From Chamaecrista fasciculata (lineage: Eukaryota > Streptophyta > Magnoliopsida > Fabales > Fabaceae), in the NCBI GenBank assembly GCA_003254925.1, contig QANZ01046810.1, positions 85,841-149,840 of the forward strand: DNA of 64,000 nt. The letters run 5' to 3'. Positions within the stretch are counted from its first letter, which is position 1. The number at the start of each line of letters is the position of its first letter. The notes under the pieces were generated by a model. It did no database searches, had not been told where the DNA came from, and was given only the letters and a program-made list of their open reading frames with translations. Of the stretch, positions 42,724 through 55,306 are shown piece by piece. A program made the position numbers and the translations under genes.

Positions 42724-42925
42724 GAATACAACAAATTAAGTTTGTATATATATATATACTTTGTAACTTGTAGGCATGTGCGCTAGCTGTGGCTAAGGCT
42801 TGACATTTAATAGATATATTTATACTTTAATATTTTATATAAGGAGGCCGGATGAAATTAAATGAAAGTCCAATATGTACAATAAAGTATAAAGTAAAGG
42901 TGTAGCTTGTTCAAAAAAAAAAAAA

Positions 42926-43460
42926 GTTCAAAGGTTCATTTTGGTCCTAAATATATGTCCTAATGTTCATTTTGGTCAATTATGTTTCAAAATATTCAAA
43001 TTGGTCCTAAATGTTGGCAAAATAATTCAACTTGGTCCTAAATATCGGTAAAATATTTCATTTTGGTCCCAAATTATTGAATTTGGTCATATTTCTCTCG
43101 TCTCTCATTTAAAGTTCAAAGGACTTGTTAAGAGGAACTCGTAGCTTTAAATTTGTTGCATTTGAATTTGAAACAAGAGAGATGTAATCAACTTTGCTTT
43201 GACCATAAAACGAGAGGTATACTTTTAGGACTGATTTGACCTCATTTGCTAACGCTTCCAACTAGATAGAGAAAGTACTGTTCGAGAACAATACGTAGCT
43301 CTAAACTCGTCACGTTTGAACTTGAAACAAGCCATATTCAATAGTTGGGACCAAAATGAAACATTTTGCAAACATTTAGGACCAATTTAAACATTTTAAA
43401 ACATAAGGGACCAAAATGAATATTAGAGCATACATTTAGGACCAAAATGACCCTTTAACC
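42926..43460. mobile_element. Foldback MITE (535 bp), same family as 33478-33983
   Basis: The left arm (gttcaaaggttcattttggtcc) and reverse complement of the right arm (ggttaaagggtcattttggtcc) pair closely and continue through ggtcctaaatgt blocks. The core shares the 33478-33983 core (tttgctaacg, gaacttgaaac). The flanks are poly A on both sides, so the duplication is not informative. Confidence 0.82.
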
Positions 43461-43866
43461 AAAAAAAAGAGTAAAGATGTAGATTTGATACACAGTACTG
43501 AATCATTCTCTTTATTCAATTTTCTCCCTATTCACTTCTTATCTTTATTCTATATTGTAGAGAAATATCTATTGCAAGAAATTCAAACTTCAATTATGAT
43601 CGATATAATTCTATTACGTGTACCTCAAGGTTGTAGTGGATACCCTAATATTGAATGACGAACATTACGGCCACCCATTGTAGTCGTATTTGTACAACAA
43701 AGCGTTGAATGCAAAACCAATATCCACGTGGATTCTACTCTCTACACAGTTATAAGATACAATGAATCGGATTTGATTCAATAAAAAAATATATGTATTA
43801 ATTAAAAGAAGTCAATAAGAAACAGTTGATTCATTTTATTGTTCCCATTAATTAGTATATTTAGAA

Positions 43867-44296
43867 GGGTAAATTACACTTTGGTACCCTGTGGTTTGAC
43901 CCTATTTCACTTTGGTACCCTGTGGTTTGAAACTTGACACTTTGGTACCCTGTGGTATTCTCCATTAACACTTTGGTACTCTTTGGAGCTATTTTGTAAT
44001 TTTAACCACAACAAATTTTGCAAAAATTACATAATGACCCCAAAAACTTTTCAAAAAATTACAAATAGGTCTCTGGATACATATTATATAGGGACTAAAA
44101 TGAAAAATTTAAAATTTTTTTGGGGTCAATATGTAATTTTTGTAAAATTTATTATGGTTAAAATTACAAAATAGGTCCAAAGGGTACCAAAGTGTTAATG
44201 GAGAATACCACAGGGTACCAAAGTGTCAAGTTTCAAACCACAGGGTACCAAAGTGAAACAGGGTCAAACCACAGGGTACCAAAGTGTAATTTACCC
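43867..44296. mobile_element. Mutator-like MITE (430 bp) with about 170-bp inverted repeats, TSD tatttagaa
   Basis: It begins gggtaaattacac and ends gtgtaatttaccc. The two arms are about 95% identical in reverse complement over about 170 bases. Each arm has four repeats of cactttggtaccctgtgg-like sequence. Exact 9-bp duplications tatttagaa lie at 43858-43866 and 44297-44305. The open frame across the centre is not a gene. A second copy is cut by the gap at 32044. Confidence 0.93.
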
Positions 44297-44305
44297 TATT
44301 TAGAA

Positions 44306-44970
44306 TAAGAAACGGTTGTCCTGAAATGATGTTACATATGTGCAATTATTTCAATTACCCGTGGGAAGTACGTATCAAACAATATATGAATTGTGAGTAT
44401 AATTTATTGTCTCTGTAAAAGACTGCATCTGGCCTATATATTTACATGCTCAATTTCAAGATAAACAAACGGTATTTGTAAACAGACTAGCTAGTATTAT
44501 AAATTATATTATTCTTGCAGAAAAAGAAAGATATCTACTGAATTCAATATCTTTATTTTGCTAAAATCCCTACTGATCTTCATCTTACAAAGTAAAGAAG
44601 TTGGAATTGGCCTCAGTATTCAATGCAAATTTGAGCAAAATGGTCCTGTTGTATCGATCAATCTACTGATATGATATATCTAACAAATTTGAGCAAAATG
44701 GTCCTGTTGTTACCAAAAAAAAAAAAAAAACAAAGACATTTTTCCCCATTATCTCTCTCCTCTTTAGTGCATTATGTTTTCTTCCCCTAAATTGTAATTT
44801 GGTGTTGTATCCCCTCTTTTTGCCATTGAGTTCAGTCCCAAGAACTTACATTGACTATGAAAATGCAAAAACTACGGGAAAAGATGGAAATTTTTTCTGT
44901 AAATGATTCTGGACACCCACAACAGTGCACAGTGCTGGTATATATATTCTCTTCTACAACAGAAAATGAT
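44306..44970. other. Intergenic, no gene seen
   Basis: AT-rich, with a repeated caaatttgagcaaaatggtc segment (44630 and 44688) and a poly-A run. No conserved frame. Confidence 0.5.
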
Positions 44971-44974
44971 TACA

Positions 44975-45080
44975 AACCAAGTGGTGTAGTAGTCAAACTC
45001 ACTAGGTCCTTTAAACAAACGTCGAGGTTTGAATCCGCAGAAGATTAGTCCTTAATCTATGGATACCTTAGGCAAAANAA
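44975..45080 (+). mobile_element. SINE-like element
   Basis: An A-box-like agtggtgtagtagtcaaactcac and a B-box-like ggtttgaatcc at SINE spacing, then an A-rich tail at 45064-45090 that includes one undetermined base. Confidence 0.55.
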
Positions 45081-45204
45081 AAAAAAAAAAAAGAAAATGG
45101 TTACAAGACGCATCTAATCCTTACACGTGTTATCAAATACATAAAGCTACAGCTGTATACAACCAGCATAGCACATAAATCATAATAATTATTATACTAA
45201 ATAT

Positions 45205-45310
45205 AATTATGTCTTAACTTCCCCTTCAAACTGGACGATTTTTCTCAAAATCAGTCTTTGTAAAGCAGTCTGCAACTTGGAGTGATGAGGGAACATGATG
45301 AGGCAGGAGC
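45205..45310 (-). mobile_element. Copia-type retrotransposon fragment, probable
   Basis: cttccccttcaaactgg and the following text resemble the reverse complement of a copia 3' pol end and polypurine tract. No LTRs were paired. Confidence 0.35.
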
Positions 45311-46112
45311 AGAGGAAGTCGCTCATTCAGTATTGCCACTCCACATGGTAATTTTCTTCTCTCCCTTTCCACTTCTAAAAATTTAACATGTTTATTCTCT
45401 TCTGATTCATAACTAATACATTATACATCCAATCAAAACCAAAATAAGAAAAACTGAAACAAAAACCCATTTGTTTAGGTAAGTTTTCAAACACTTTTCA
45501 AGAGTGAAAGATTGTGATGCTCTTAATTTTAGCCTTATACTTTAACTATCGAGTTTCCAACTCAATCCAGAATTTGTCTCGCAGAAAAGTCTTATTCCAA
45601 GTTTATTCTGTTCTGGTTCATAACCAAAACATCAAATCAAAACCTAATCCAAAAAAAAAAAAACAAACAAAAAAACCTATTTGTTTTGTTAATACTGTTT
45701 GAACAAAAAAATAGAAGAAATACAAAAATCAAAAGAAAAGGAGAAAAAGAAGAAAGAGGTTGTAAGAAGATAAGATAAGCAAGAATAAAGAACGTAAATA
45801 TGAAGACAAAATTGAAGTCGGGGCCACTTTAAATTCTCTGTAGCTGTATTGTCCATCAAAAAGTTTAAAAAAGAAGAAAGCACTGACAAAGAAAGAAGGT
45901 ACAAGTGTTGGTGGCACACTATTCTTCACTTTTATAATGGCCGACAGGCAAATCCACCTAAATCAATTAAAATGACCCACTTCATAAAAATAATCACTAT
46001 GAAAGAAGGAAGTTGATTATCACTCTAGTTTGGCTATACCTTACATTGCTGATTTCCCAAAATTCATTGATCCACCATATTTGCTCTGTTTTGAAACCTT
46101 GAAGGAGGAACC

Positions 46113-49100
46113 ATGGCAGTTGAGTTGGTGGCTGGAGCTTTTCTTTCTTCTGCTCTTCAAGTCGCTTTTGACAGGTTGGCTTCTTCTGATCTCAAATCCT
46201 ATTTCTTTGGGAAGAAAAACATTGAAGGCTCACTCAACAAGCTTCACATCACACTCCTCTCTGTGAATCAAGTGCTGGAGGATGCTGAGGAAAAACAGTA
46301 CACTAAACCAAACGTCAAGAAGTGGCTTGATGAGCTCAAACATCTTGTGTTTGTGGCTGACGATCTCTTGGATGAGATTGCTTATGAGGCAACTCATCAG
46401 AAGCTGCAACCTCAGTCCCGGACTGATTTAACCTCAAGGTTCAAAGGCTTCTTCACTTCTTCTATGAATCAATTTGAAAGAGAGATTGAAGGCAGGATTC
46501 TACAAGTGCTTCAAGATCTGGAGTTCCTTGCAAAGCAAAAGGATTCACTTGGATTGAAGGAAGGCTGTAGCAGTCGCAGTGAAGTCTCAAACAGATTACC
46601 ATCCACTTCTCTGGTGGATGACTCCAAGATATATGGTCGAGATTCTGATCAACAGCAAATAATCAAGTTTCTACTTTCTGAAAATGTGAGTGAGAATAAG
46701 CCTATTTCTGTAATTTCCATTGTGGGTATGGGAGGGTTGGGTAAAACCACCCTTGCTCAACATGTCTACAATGACCCAAGGATGGAGAATCAATTCCAGC
46801 TCAAGGCTTGGGTGTGTGTCTCAGATGAATTTGATGTTCACAGAATTACTAAAACAATTCTTTCTGCACTTGCTTCTTCGATAACTGGAAATGAGGACCT
46901 CAATCAACTTCAACTGAAATTGAAGGAGATATTAGCAGAAAAGAAGTTTTTGATTGTTCTTGATGATGTGTGGAATGAAAATCCTACAAATTGGGAGGCC
47001 TTGCAAGCTCCTTTTGTCTGTGGAGCATTGTCAGGAAGTAAGATCCTTGTAACCACACGCAGCAAAGAAGTAGCAAGTGTGATGCAGTCTGTTCAAGTGC
47101 ATCAGTTGCAGTTGCTGGAAAAACATGATGGTTGGCAATTATTTGCTAAACATGTTTTCGACGACAAGGACATTGGTGGTACTCACAAAAATCTGGAGCC
47201 AATTGGAAGAAAAATAGTTAAGAAATGCAAAGGGTTGCCTTTGGCCATAAAATCATTGGGAGGATTGGCGCGCAGAAATTTATCAGAGCAACATTGGTGT
47301 AAGATACTGGAAAGTGAGATGTGGGAGCTACCAGATGATAAGAGTAATGTAATACCTGCATTAAGATTGAGTTACCATTATCTTCCTTCTACTCTTAAGC
47401 GTTGCTTTGTATTTTGTTCTATATTTCCAAAAGACTACGGATTTGATAAGGATATATTAATCAAGATGTGGATGGCAGAAGGTTTGGTGCATTGTCATCA
47501 AGGAAATAAGACTGCAGAAGAACTGGGCAATGATATCTTTTGTGATCTGGAATCAAGATCCTTCTTCCAACCATCAAAATATTGGAATCAGTACCTGATG
47601 CATGATCTTGTGAATGATCTAGCAAAGTCAGTGTCAGGAGAATTTTGTGTGTGGTTGGAAGGAGATAAGGTGCAAGACTTTCCTTCAAGGGCGCGCTATT
47701 TTTCAATGTCATTCTTTCCTGGTGAGAATGATAAAATTTTAGATCCATTTTATGAGTGTAAGCGGTTGCGTAGCTTTGTTATAATTTATTACAAGTCAGA
47801 TGAGAAGGTTGAAGCTAGACTATTGTCAATATTTAAATATTTGTGCATTTTGCTGTGGGGGGGACTTGATTTGCCTACTGACATGAGCAATTTCAAGCAT
47901 CTTCGCTATCTAAAACTTTATCACCGTTTCATGACAAGATTACCAGAGTCTATTTGCACACTTCATAATTTGCAAACTTTGGATTTGGACAATTTGCAAA
48001 CTCAGTATTAGGAAGTATGGTGGAACAAGATTAGTGGATTGGTTGGATGCTCCTTATTTGCCCAACTTGGTATCTCTTAAGCTCTCAGAATGTAAATATT
48101 GTTTTTGTTTGCCACCACTTGGGCAGCTACCCTCTCTAAAGTGGATCTCAATTGATGGACTTGAAGGAATAAAGGAAATTGGCACTGACTTTTATGGGAA
48201 TAAACGGTCAAGTGTTGCATTCAAATCCCTTGAATCTTTGGAATTTTCTGGTATGACAGAATGGAAAGAATGGATGCACAATGAAGAAGGTGAATGTTTT
48301 CCATGCCTTCAAGAGCTTTCTCTTCGTAAATGTCCCAAGTTAACAAACTCCCTTCCTCCACGCCTTGCTTGTTTGAAGGAACTATGGATTGACGAGTGCC
48401 GACAGCTTGATCCATCAGTGCCTGAATCAGTCACAATGACAAATGATGATATTCCAGAAAGTCAAGTTGACAAGTGTTGGGTGCAGAAGATTCTGATCAC
48501 TTGCCCCAATCTTGAAAAGCTTTATTTGGTGGGTTGTCCTAAGGTTTTTTCATTCCCTACTTGTGAACTTTCTGCTCCCAACCTTCGATCCTTGACCATT
48601 GGTGGTGATGATAGGAATGAGAGTCCAGGCTTTGAAGACATGAAAACTCAGCTTCCATCTATTTGTTCTCTGTGCTTCAAGAATTGTCCATGCCTTCGTC
48701 ATCTGCGCCTGCAAAATTTTCCAATGCTAGAATCACTTGGCAACAGTGGTTTTCCTACAAGCCTCGATATTTGTCTTTCAATCAAACAATGCCCCAAACT
48801 CATCCATTCTCTCAAGCAGTGGGGTTTGAACAGACTTCATTCTTTGAATAGTTTCGAAGTGATGAGTTTGAGAATGTGGAGTGCTTCCCAGAGGAGGCAT
48901 TGCTCCCTCCCAGTCTTAAGGCTCTTGAATTTGATAAATGTTTAAATTTGAAAGTAATAAACTACAAGGGTCTTCTTCACCTCACATCTCTTGAATCCTT
49001 AATTATTCAAGACTGCCCTAGTCTCCAATGCTTGCCAATGCAAGGTTTACCCGATTCCCTTTATGGTTTAGGAATTTGTGGGAATTGTCCATTGCTCAAA

Positions 49101-49172
49101 CAGCTGTACCAAAGTGAGAATGGACCGGGCTGGCCTCAAATTTCTCACATTCCTAGTGTATGGTTTTACTAA
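46113..49172 (+). pseudogene. CC-NB-LRR resistance gene broken in the LRR region
   Basis: A 632-codon frame (46113-48011) encodes an intact coiled coil and NB-ARC, related to plant RPP13-like CNL proteins, which are intracellular immune receptors. P-loop GMGGLGKTT starts near residue 205, kinase-2 LIVLDDVW near 279, GLPLA near 374, and MHD near 496. The helical domain includes VADDLLDE near 83. Two or so leucine-rich repeats follow, then TAG at 48009. The family's LRR text resumes in another frame from about 48012 (KYGGTR, then WLDAPYLPNL) to a second frameshift near 48857-48866, and then runs to 49172. Compared with family members, roughly 200 residues of LRR seem to be missing at the first break, which lies next to a 12-base direct repeat. 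The 5' part could still be expressed as a truncated CC-NB protein. The start has a good ccATGgc context. Confidence 0.88.
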
Positions 49173-49218
49173 GCTACATTGCACGACTTCCTCAAGTTTA
49201 TTGTTGTTGCCCTTACAG

Positions 49219-49311
49219 GTAATATATAGGTCAAAATTTTAGGCTGCAGCTTATTTGCCTTGGTTTTATACACTATAACTTACCTAAAGTAATCTTTTTT
49301 TCCTTTTGCAG
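49219..49311 (+). other. 3' UTR intron of the CNL gene
   Basis: A gtaatat donor after ccttacag and an acceptor ccttttgcag before gattggaggc lie just past the stop, as often seen in plant CNL genes. Confidence 0.5.
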
Positions 49312-50252
49312 ATTGGAGGCCTTCATTCCACACAAGTTTCTGGATTGTGAAAGTCAGAATGAGTTTCAACTTTGTCATTCTGATTCAAATAGAAACTGTC
49401 AAACTGACTTTGATAATTGATTTTTTGGCCTCATTCTGGCTGTGATAGTTTTTCTTTTCTTTTCTGCTACTCCCTTGTCCCTTATAATATTTTTCTTTTT
49501 TATTTACTCTGTATGTTTGCGGTTGGAATTGTATTAATTGAGATAATGGCTTCCTATATACAAATCCTTTTATAATAATGCTTTCTGTGGAATCAACTCA
49601 ATTTGTTGTAGCTAATTCAAATGTGTATTATAGGTAAAAAAGCTAATCATAATATTAGTGTCAAACGCTCAAGGTAAGACGATGACATTCATTTCCAGCA
49701 TCCACTATAAGCTGTTACAAATAGACAAATCAACGATGTAATAGGAAGTGTATGAAGTTTGCGATGCATGTTAAATTCATTTCCCAGTATAAATGTTAAA
49801 TTCTTCACAGGACGAAACATCATTTTTCAATAGACAAATAACTAAACTTATAAAAACATAACAATCAACAAAAAACTAGACAATAATTTGAACATTTCCT
49901 GTCTCAACTCTCAAGACTTCCCTACAACTTTTATTTCTCTCTGCTTTTTCTCTTCTTTTATCATCAATTCAAGTTGGGATTCATTTAACCACAAATTTTC
50001 AAAGCAAAAGTAATGTTACATTTTATAGACGACTCTTTGTCAGACACTTCCCTCAAGCACAAAAGATTAAGATTGTAAACTACAAAGCTGAAACGGAATC
50101 TAAGAACTAAAATCTGAAATGCCTAGAAGAAACCCACAAAAAATAAAGTTAACTAGTTAACTAGAAAGACAGAGTTTAGTAATGTCTGGGCATTAACTGC
50201 TATCATACACATCAATACTAAACCACAAGACTTGCACGTGACTAACATCAGG
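49312..50252. other. Intergenic between CNL and PHD genes
   Basis: AT-rich. I see no other gene or paired repeat. Confidence 0.5.
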
Positions 50253-51902
50253 CTACTTCTTGTCTTCTGTAGCAACAATTTTGTACTTCCCTGACTGCTG
50301 TTGCTGCAAATCAAAACCAGAATCATTTAGAGAAAACCATGTACATCGACCATTAAACATACTAATAATAACTAAAGGATTTAAAAAGACAAGCAATATA
50401 GACTCGTTCAAAGCTTTTTACCACTAACTTTGTTGCACACTGACTTCAATGCCAAATGAAAAATGTGACTTAACATTGCTAGATAAACAAATAATGTATC
50501 GCAAACCCTCCCCCATTTACACCTGGCTAATGGCTAGTAGTGTATATCTTTCAGTATGTTGTCAATATGTCATGAATCACATATATCTCTCGTCTATTTA
50601 TATAAGTTCCACTCTTACTCTTTCTAAGATTTTAGAAGACTTATTTAACAAATCAGTTTAAAAGACTTATCTAACAAATCCAATTTAAAATACTTATCCA
50701 ACTAATCAATTTTAAAACTTATCGAACAAATCCAATTTAAAAGACTTTATCCAACACAAATAACACCTAAGTACTAAAACTTGGATTGAACGCCAAAAAC
50801 AAAAGAAAAATATTACCTTTCTCCACAGTGCAGTGTGAGTTTTGCAGAAACCAGCAACAATAGTGGCACTCTTCTTCCCTTCTTGGTACTCAATGCTAAG
50901 ATCCTCCTTCAACCCACAGGTAACATGAAATGCCAAAGAACACTTGATCTCAGAACACACAATGGCACACCCATTTGAAGATTTACAAATATAACACTTC
51001 TCTGACCATCTCTTCTTGGGAACTTTAGAGCAATCAATGCCTTCTCTTCCTTCTGGATCCGCAAAAAACACCTCAGGCACCAAAAGAGCACACACAATAT
51101 GGGCCCACCGATCATCATCCCTTGTGAGCTTCATAGCCCCTTCTTTGATGGGACACAGACAGCAAGAAATACCCTTTTTACGGTCTTCCTTATTGTTAGT
51201 TCCAGAAGATGATGAAACTTTGCATTTCTCACAGAACCAATCGCCTTCTGGAATACCCTTTACAAGGGGATTACCATAGCAGGATGCGTGAACCATTAGA
51301 TCACACCCATCACAGAACACAATCGGATCTGATGGATCCCCATCTGTGCTTTGACATACATCACATACAATCCCATCATCATCGTCATTATCATCATCGG
51401 CATCTCGATCTTCACTTTCATGGAGCTTTTCAGCTACTAGAGGGGTCCCAATATTGGGTTCGTCATTCTCTGCTTTTTTCGCTTCTTCATCAAAGGGTGG
51501 CTTGTATTCGGCATTGAGATCAATGGGAGAAACGTCAAGATTAGAAGCGAAATCGGGTTGAAGAGCCCATACCCTTTTCTTTGCAGGTAGTGAATAAGCG
51601 TTTGCGGAGATTGAAACTGGTGGGTCAGGAAGAAAATTTGAATTTCGCGATTCCTTACGCTTCTTTGCCGGTAAAGTTGAACCGGAAACGACAGTGCCTT
51701 CTTCGTCGTCGTCGTGCGTCATGGGATTGTGATGGTTTTGCTGATTCTGTAGCTCTTGTTGCTGTTGGATGAGCCTCAATCTCTTCAAGGGAGGTAGGCC
51801 ACAAAATTTGGCGTCCATTTTCGTTTTGGGTTTGTGAGGGTGTTTGTTTTTGGCTTGACGGAAAAATGAAGTTGCAGACACAGATTCAGGATCCCTCTTC
51901 AT
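50253..51902 (-). CDS. PHD and extended-PHD chromatin reader (JADE/BRPF-like)
   Basis: Two exons, 50817-51902 and 50253-50303, join in phase 0. The second adds only 16 residues (QQQSGKYKIVATEDKK). The protein has 378 residues from the first Met, or 350 from Met29 (ATG at 51818), where the conserved text KFCGLPPLKRLRL begins. I favour Met29, since the upstream 28 residues look unconserved. A C4HC3 PHD finger spans about 180-227 (CDVC ... CDGCD ... WFCEKC), followed by an extended PHD at 248-355 (CCLC ... RWAHIVCAL ... FHVTCG ... FCKTH). Such paired fingers bind histone H3 tails and DNA in human JADE and BRPF; plant homologues such as Arabidopsis At3g14740 are less studied. An acidic Asp run sits just before the PHD. 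The nucleus is the likely location, with basic clusters at 80 and 108. Confidence 0.92.
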
Positions 51903-51934
51903 CTCATTTTCAATAAAATTATGTTTTCAGTCCA

Positions 51935-52175
51935 GAGAAGTTATGAAATGTTACATATTGATCCTAACTTACTCCATCTCATTTGATTTTGCCACGTCAG
52001 CATCCCAGTCAGACTGCCACGTCACACTTAACGGCGAAAATTGGACAGAAGTGACCAGGGGACTAACGGTGAAACTTTTTGCGAAGGTTTGGGACCAAAT
52101 CTGCAACAAAAATAGTTATGGGACCAAATTGAAACCTTAGTCATAGTATTGGGACCAAAAGTGCACTTAAGCCAA
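51935..52175. mobile_element. Half-element of the ggtccc foldback MITE family
   Basis: Right-arm text (gttatgggaccaaattg, gggaccaaaagtgcactt) matches 468-893 and 8820-9230. The left arm is largely decayed. It begins about 33 bases upstream of the first start codon of the PHD gene, so it forms most of that gene's proximal promoter or leader. Confidence 0.6.
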
Positions 52176-53440
52176 AATTATAAATCTAAGAATAAAGGTA
52201 TCCAACTTGTACTTTACCCACTACAATAATTTTTTTTTTCAATATATAATTATATTATATTATATATAAGTATAAAATTAAATGTTATATACAAATATAA
52301 AATTGAAAATATTTATAATATAATTAAGTTATATTTTATAAAAACAAATATTTATTTTAATTTTTTTTTAGTTTGAATTTGAGTATGAGGATTCAACTAT
52401 TTATCGAATATAGGAATGAAAATTGAATTCAATATCTGCACATCTTTATGGGTTCGAGAATGAGAATAATAATGTTTTTACAGGTCTGGGCAAAGGGATT
52501 ATGATATTTTACCCGAACCTTATCCATGAAAATCCTCAATTTTATTTGCTTTAGATTACTCTTATATATTTTTGTGATTTTTTACTTTTGCTCACTAATT
52601 ATATATGAATATATGATTATATCTCTCTATTTTAAATACAAATGCAATGAATGATCAACTTGATTATCTTTTTTACAATTGGAAAAGAAGTTCACGTAGC
52701 TTTTTCTACACTCTTTTCCAATTGTAGTAATAAGTATTATCATCATCAAACATCAATAGGCATTAATTAAAGGGGAAAACTTAGATACAGTACCCTATGT
52801 CTTTGCTATCCAATTCTCCAGTTAAATAATGACATGTTTTTTTCAATCCACCTCATCAACTTTTGTACAAAACTGTTAACGTTATCTAACTCTGGCACAA
52901 CGTTTTGCCTTCTTCGTCTTTAACTTCTTTAAATCTCTTCTCTTCTCTACCTTTTCTGCTTCTTCTTCCTCTTCTTTTAAAACTCAATAATCTAATGAAA
53001 TCACACCACCAACCAAACCTAACGACCAAAACACCCAGAAGAAGAACAAGTCTATCCCCACTTTTTTAAAATATTCAAATTCAGCACCATAACATTGAAA
53101 CAAGGAACCTCCATGGAAATTAGTAACCACACTTCCCTCACGCAACATCTTCCCACACTTGCTAACCCATTTAAAAACTTTAAACACAATAAGTTTTGCA
53201 ACTTAAAATACTAAGAGAGTGTTTGGGCTAGATCAAAATTTGAGCCCAACAAATGTTTGTCATTTTCATGGAAGAATTGATTTGGGCTTCAGCAAATTTC
53301 ATTGGGGGGTTTTTGTTATTAACAAAAACAAATATTAATTTTACAAAGGAGTTGTTTACATAAGAAAATAATTTAAATTAAAATATAAAATTATTTTCTA
53401 TTAATCAAAATTGAGTCCAACAAAGATAACACTAAATTCA
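52176..53440. other. Intergenic, no gene seen
   Basis: AT-rich sequence with a pyrimidine-rich tract at 52910-52980. The open frame on the minus strand near 53000 has no recognisable domain. Confidence 0.5.
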
Positions 53441-53444
53441 ACCA

Positions 53445-53580
53445 AGTTTGGTTGGTCTAGTGGTCAGCTCACTAAGTCGCTTAAGTAAGTGTCGGAAGTT
53501 CAAATATTGCCTTGTATATACAGCAACTGGCCAGCAACAAATCTTTAAATTCTTAGTCTGTTGGGCAACCCAAAAAAGCA
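53445..53580 (+). mobile_element. SINE (tRNA-derived)
   Basis: ggttggtctagtggtcagctcacta (A box), cttaagtaagtgtcggaagttcaaat (B box) and a body with cagcaactggccagcaacaaat match a plant SINE family that I recognise by its layout. It has a short A-rich end. Confidence 0.7.
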
Positions 53581-53829
53581 AAAAGACAACACCAAATCCA
53601 AGCTAGATAATAAATTACTGGTTTAAAGCGTAAAATCGATCAACCAAAACTATCATAAGACAATACTTAAATAACCAAAATGTATATAGGCCACATTTCT
53701 ATTTTATTTTACTCTCTCTTTAGATTTCACAAGCATCTTATATATATTAGAATTTCCTAGAATCTTGATCCTAACTTAATATGCATTCTTACTAGATAAC
53801 ATAACCAAAACTTTCACAAGATATCAACA

Positions 53830-53940
53830 AAGGTTGGTTAAAGTGGTAAGCACTTTGATCTCGTTTAAATAAAATATCGAATTTGGGACCTTATTGTGAA
53901 TATAATTATTCCTATTAATTAGAAGGCTATCCCATTATAC
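53830..53940 (+). mobile_element. Diverged SINE-like element
   Basis: aaaggttggttaaagtggtaagcac with a following weak B-box atcgaatttggg gives a decayed pol III promoter layout. Confidence 0.4.
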
Positions 53941-54151
53941 CTTGATACACTATGCAAGCCAAATATGAATTAGTCAAGATAAAGTTTGGGATATACCAAG
54001 TGGACAAAAAAAGATCTTTCACAAGACAACCCTATCATAACTTTTTTGTTTTTTTAAAAGCATTTTTGTAGAACAAGGAATTACATTCACTCCAAAGTCT
54101 CATTAATGATCACATTGCAGAAGGATATATAATATGAAGATCCATATACAT

Positions 54152-54183
<32 letters not shown>

Positions 54184-54576
54184 ACACCAATGTACACCAA
54201 CTCAAAACTTTCTTCTTCTACATCTATATATATATGTTATTGGAAACAAATTAAACAAACAAACAAATAAAACAACAGTCAGTACGTTACTTTACTAAGT
54301 CCTATATATGCCTGCCTTTGCATGTGATCCATGTCAAAAAAGTACCAACAAATAAAACAGAAAGCAAACCCTATATATATATTTATATAATATATATTAT
54401 CTAGGTCAAAGAGAGAGAGTTAGCTAGCAAAATTGTGAGCCTAAAAATATCTATCTATCTACCTATCTATCTATATATAATTATATATATTAATTCTATA
54501 TATAACCAGGCTAGCTATCACTGACAGTACTGTATCTCATGCTATATCATCCTGGATTGATCCGATAGATCGATGA
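53941..54576. repeat. 3' flank of the RGF locus with (TA)n tracts
   Basis: AT-rich with TA dinucleotide runs near 54143-54183 and a ctat repeat at 54453-54474. No gene. Confidence 0.6.
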
Positions 54577-55265
54577 TCAATTTCCAGGCTCATGATTGTT
54601 GATGGGTGGCTTGCGGTGACCCATTCCCTTGTAATCCCTATGTATGAGGTTCACAATCTCTTCTTCTTCATGAGCCTCCTCAAAGAGTTTTTGGGTCTTT
54701 TTTCTATGTTCTTTCTTTTGAGTACTAATAACTTCATGATGATCATGTAGTGCTTGAGCTTGAGGTGGTGATAATTCTTCAGATATTTGTCTTTCAGGCC
54801 TTGATGTGGGAGTGAAAGTGAAAGTGCTGCTCATTAATCTCCTGGATTTAACATGAACTTCAATGGACAGTTTTGGTGGATTATTTGAGTTCTTGTTGGA
54901 GGGATAATCATTTTCACTTGTAGTACTTCTAGTAGTACTAATTGTTGGAGCCAGCATGGTCTTGATCTCTTCCTTATTCTGCACATATATATGATTAATT
55001 TAAAATAATGTTTGAAGGAATAATAAACTAATAGGGATTAATTCTTCAAGAGGGTGCTTAATTAATTAGCACCTATATGTATATATATAGTATCAGCTAA
55101 GAATTAATATTGATTATTTTATATCAACAAAAAATAAATTTATTTTGAAATGTCTCTAGGAGATTTAATCATTCATAAGTTTTAGGGGTGGTTATTGATT
55201 TTGAAATCTGCTTGAGTCTAGGTATATGGAACATAGTACCCTACCTATTGTCATTCTTACTTGTA

Positions 55266-55306
<41 letters not shown>

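Noticed and set aside
43983-44174. 63-codon frame inside the 430-bp element
   Set aside because: It spans the centre of a foldback element and has no homologue.
54577-54978. A stand-alone gene starting at a Met just before 54.98 kb
   Set aside because: The apparent start lies in an intron beyond a good acceptor (gtgcag), and no signal peptide exists in that frame.
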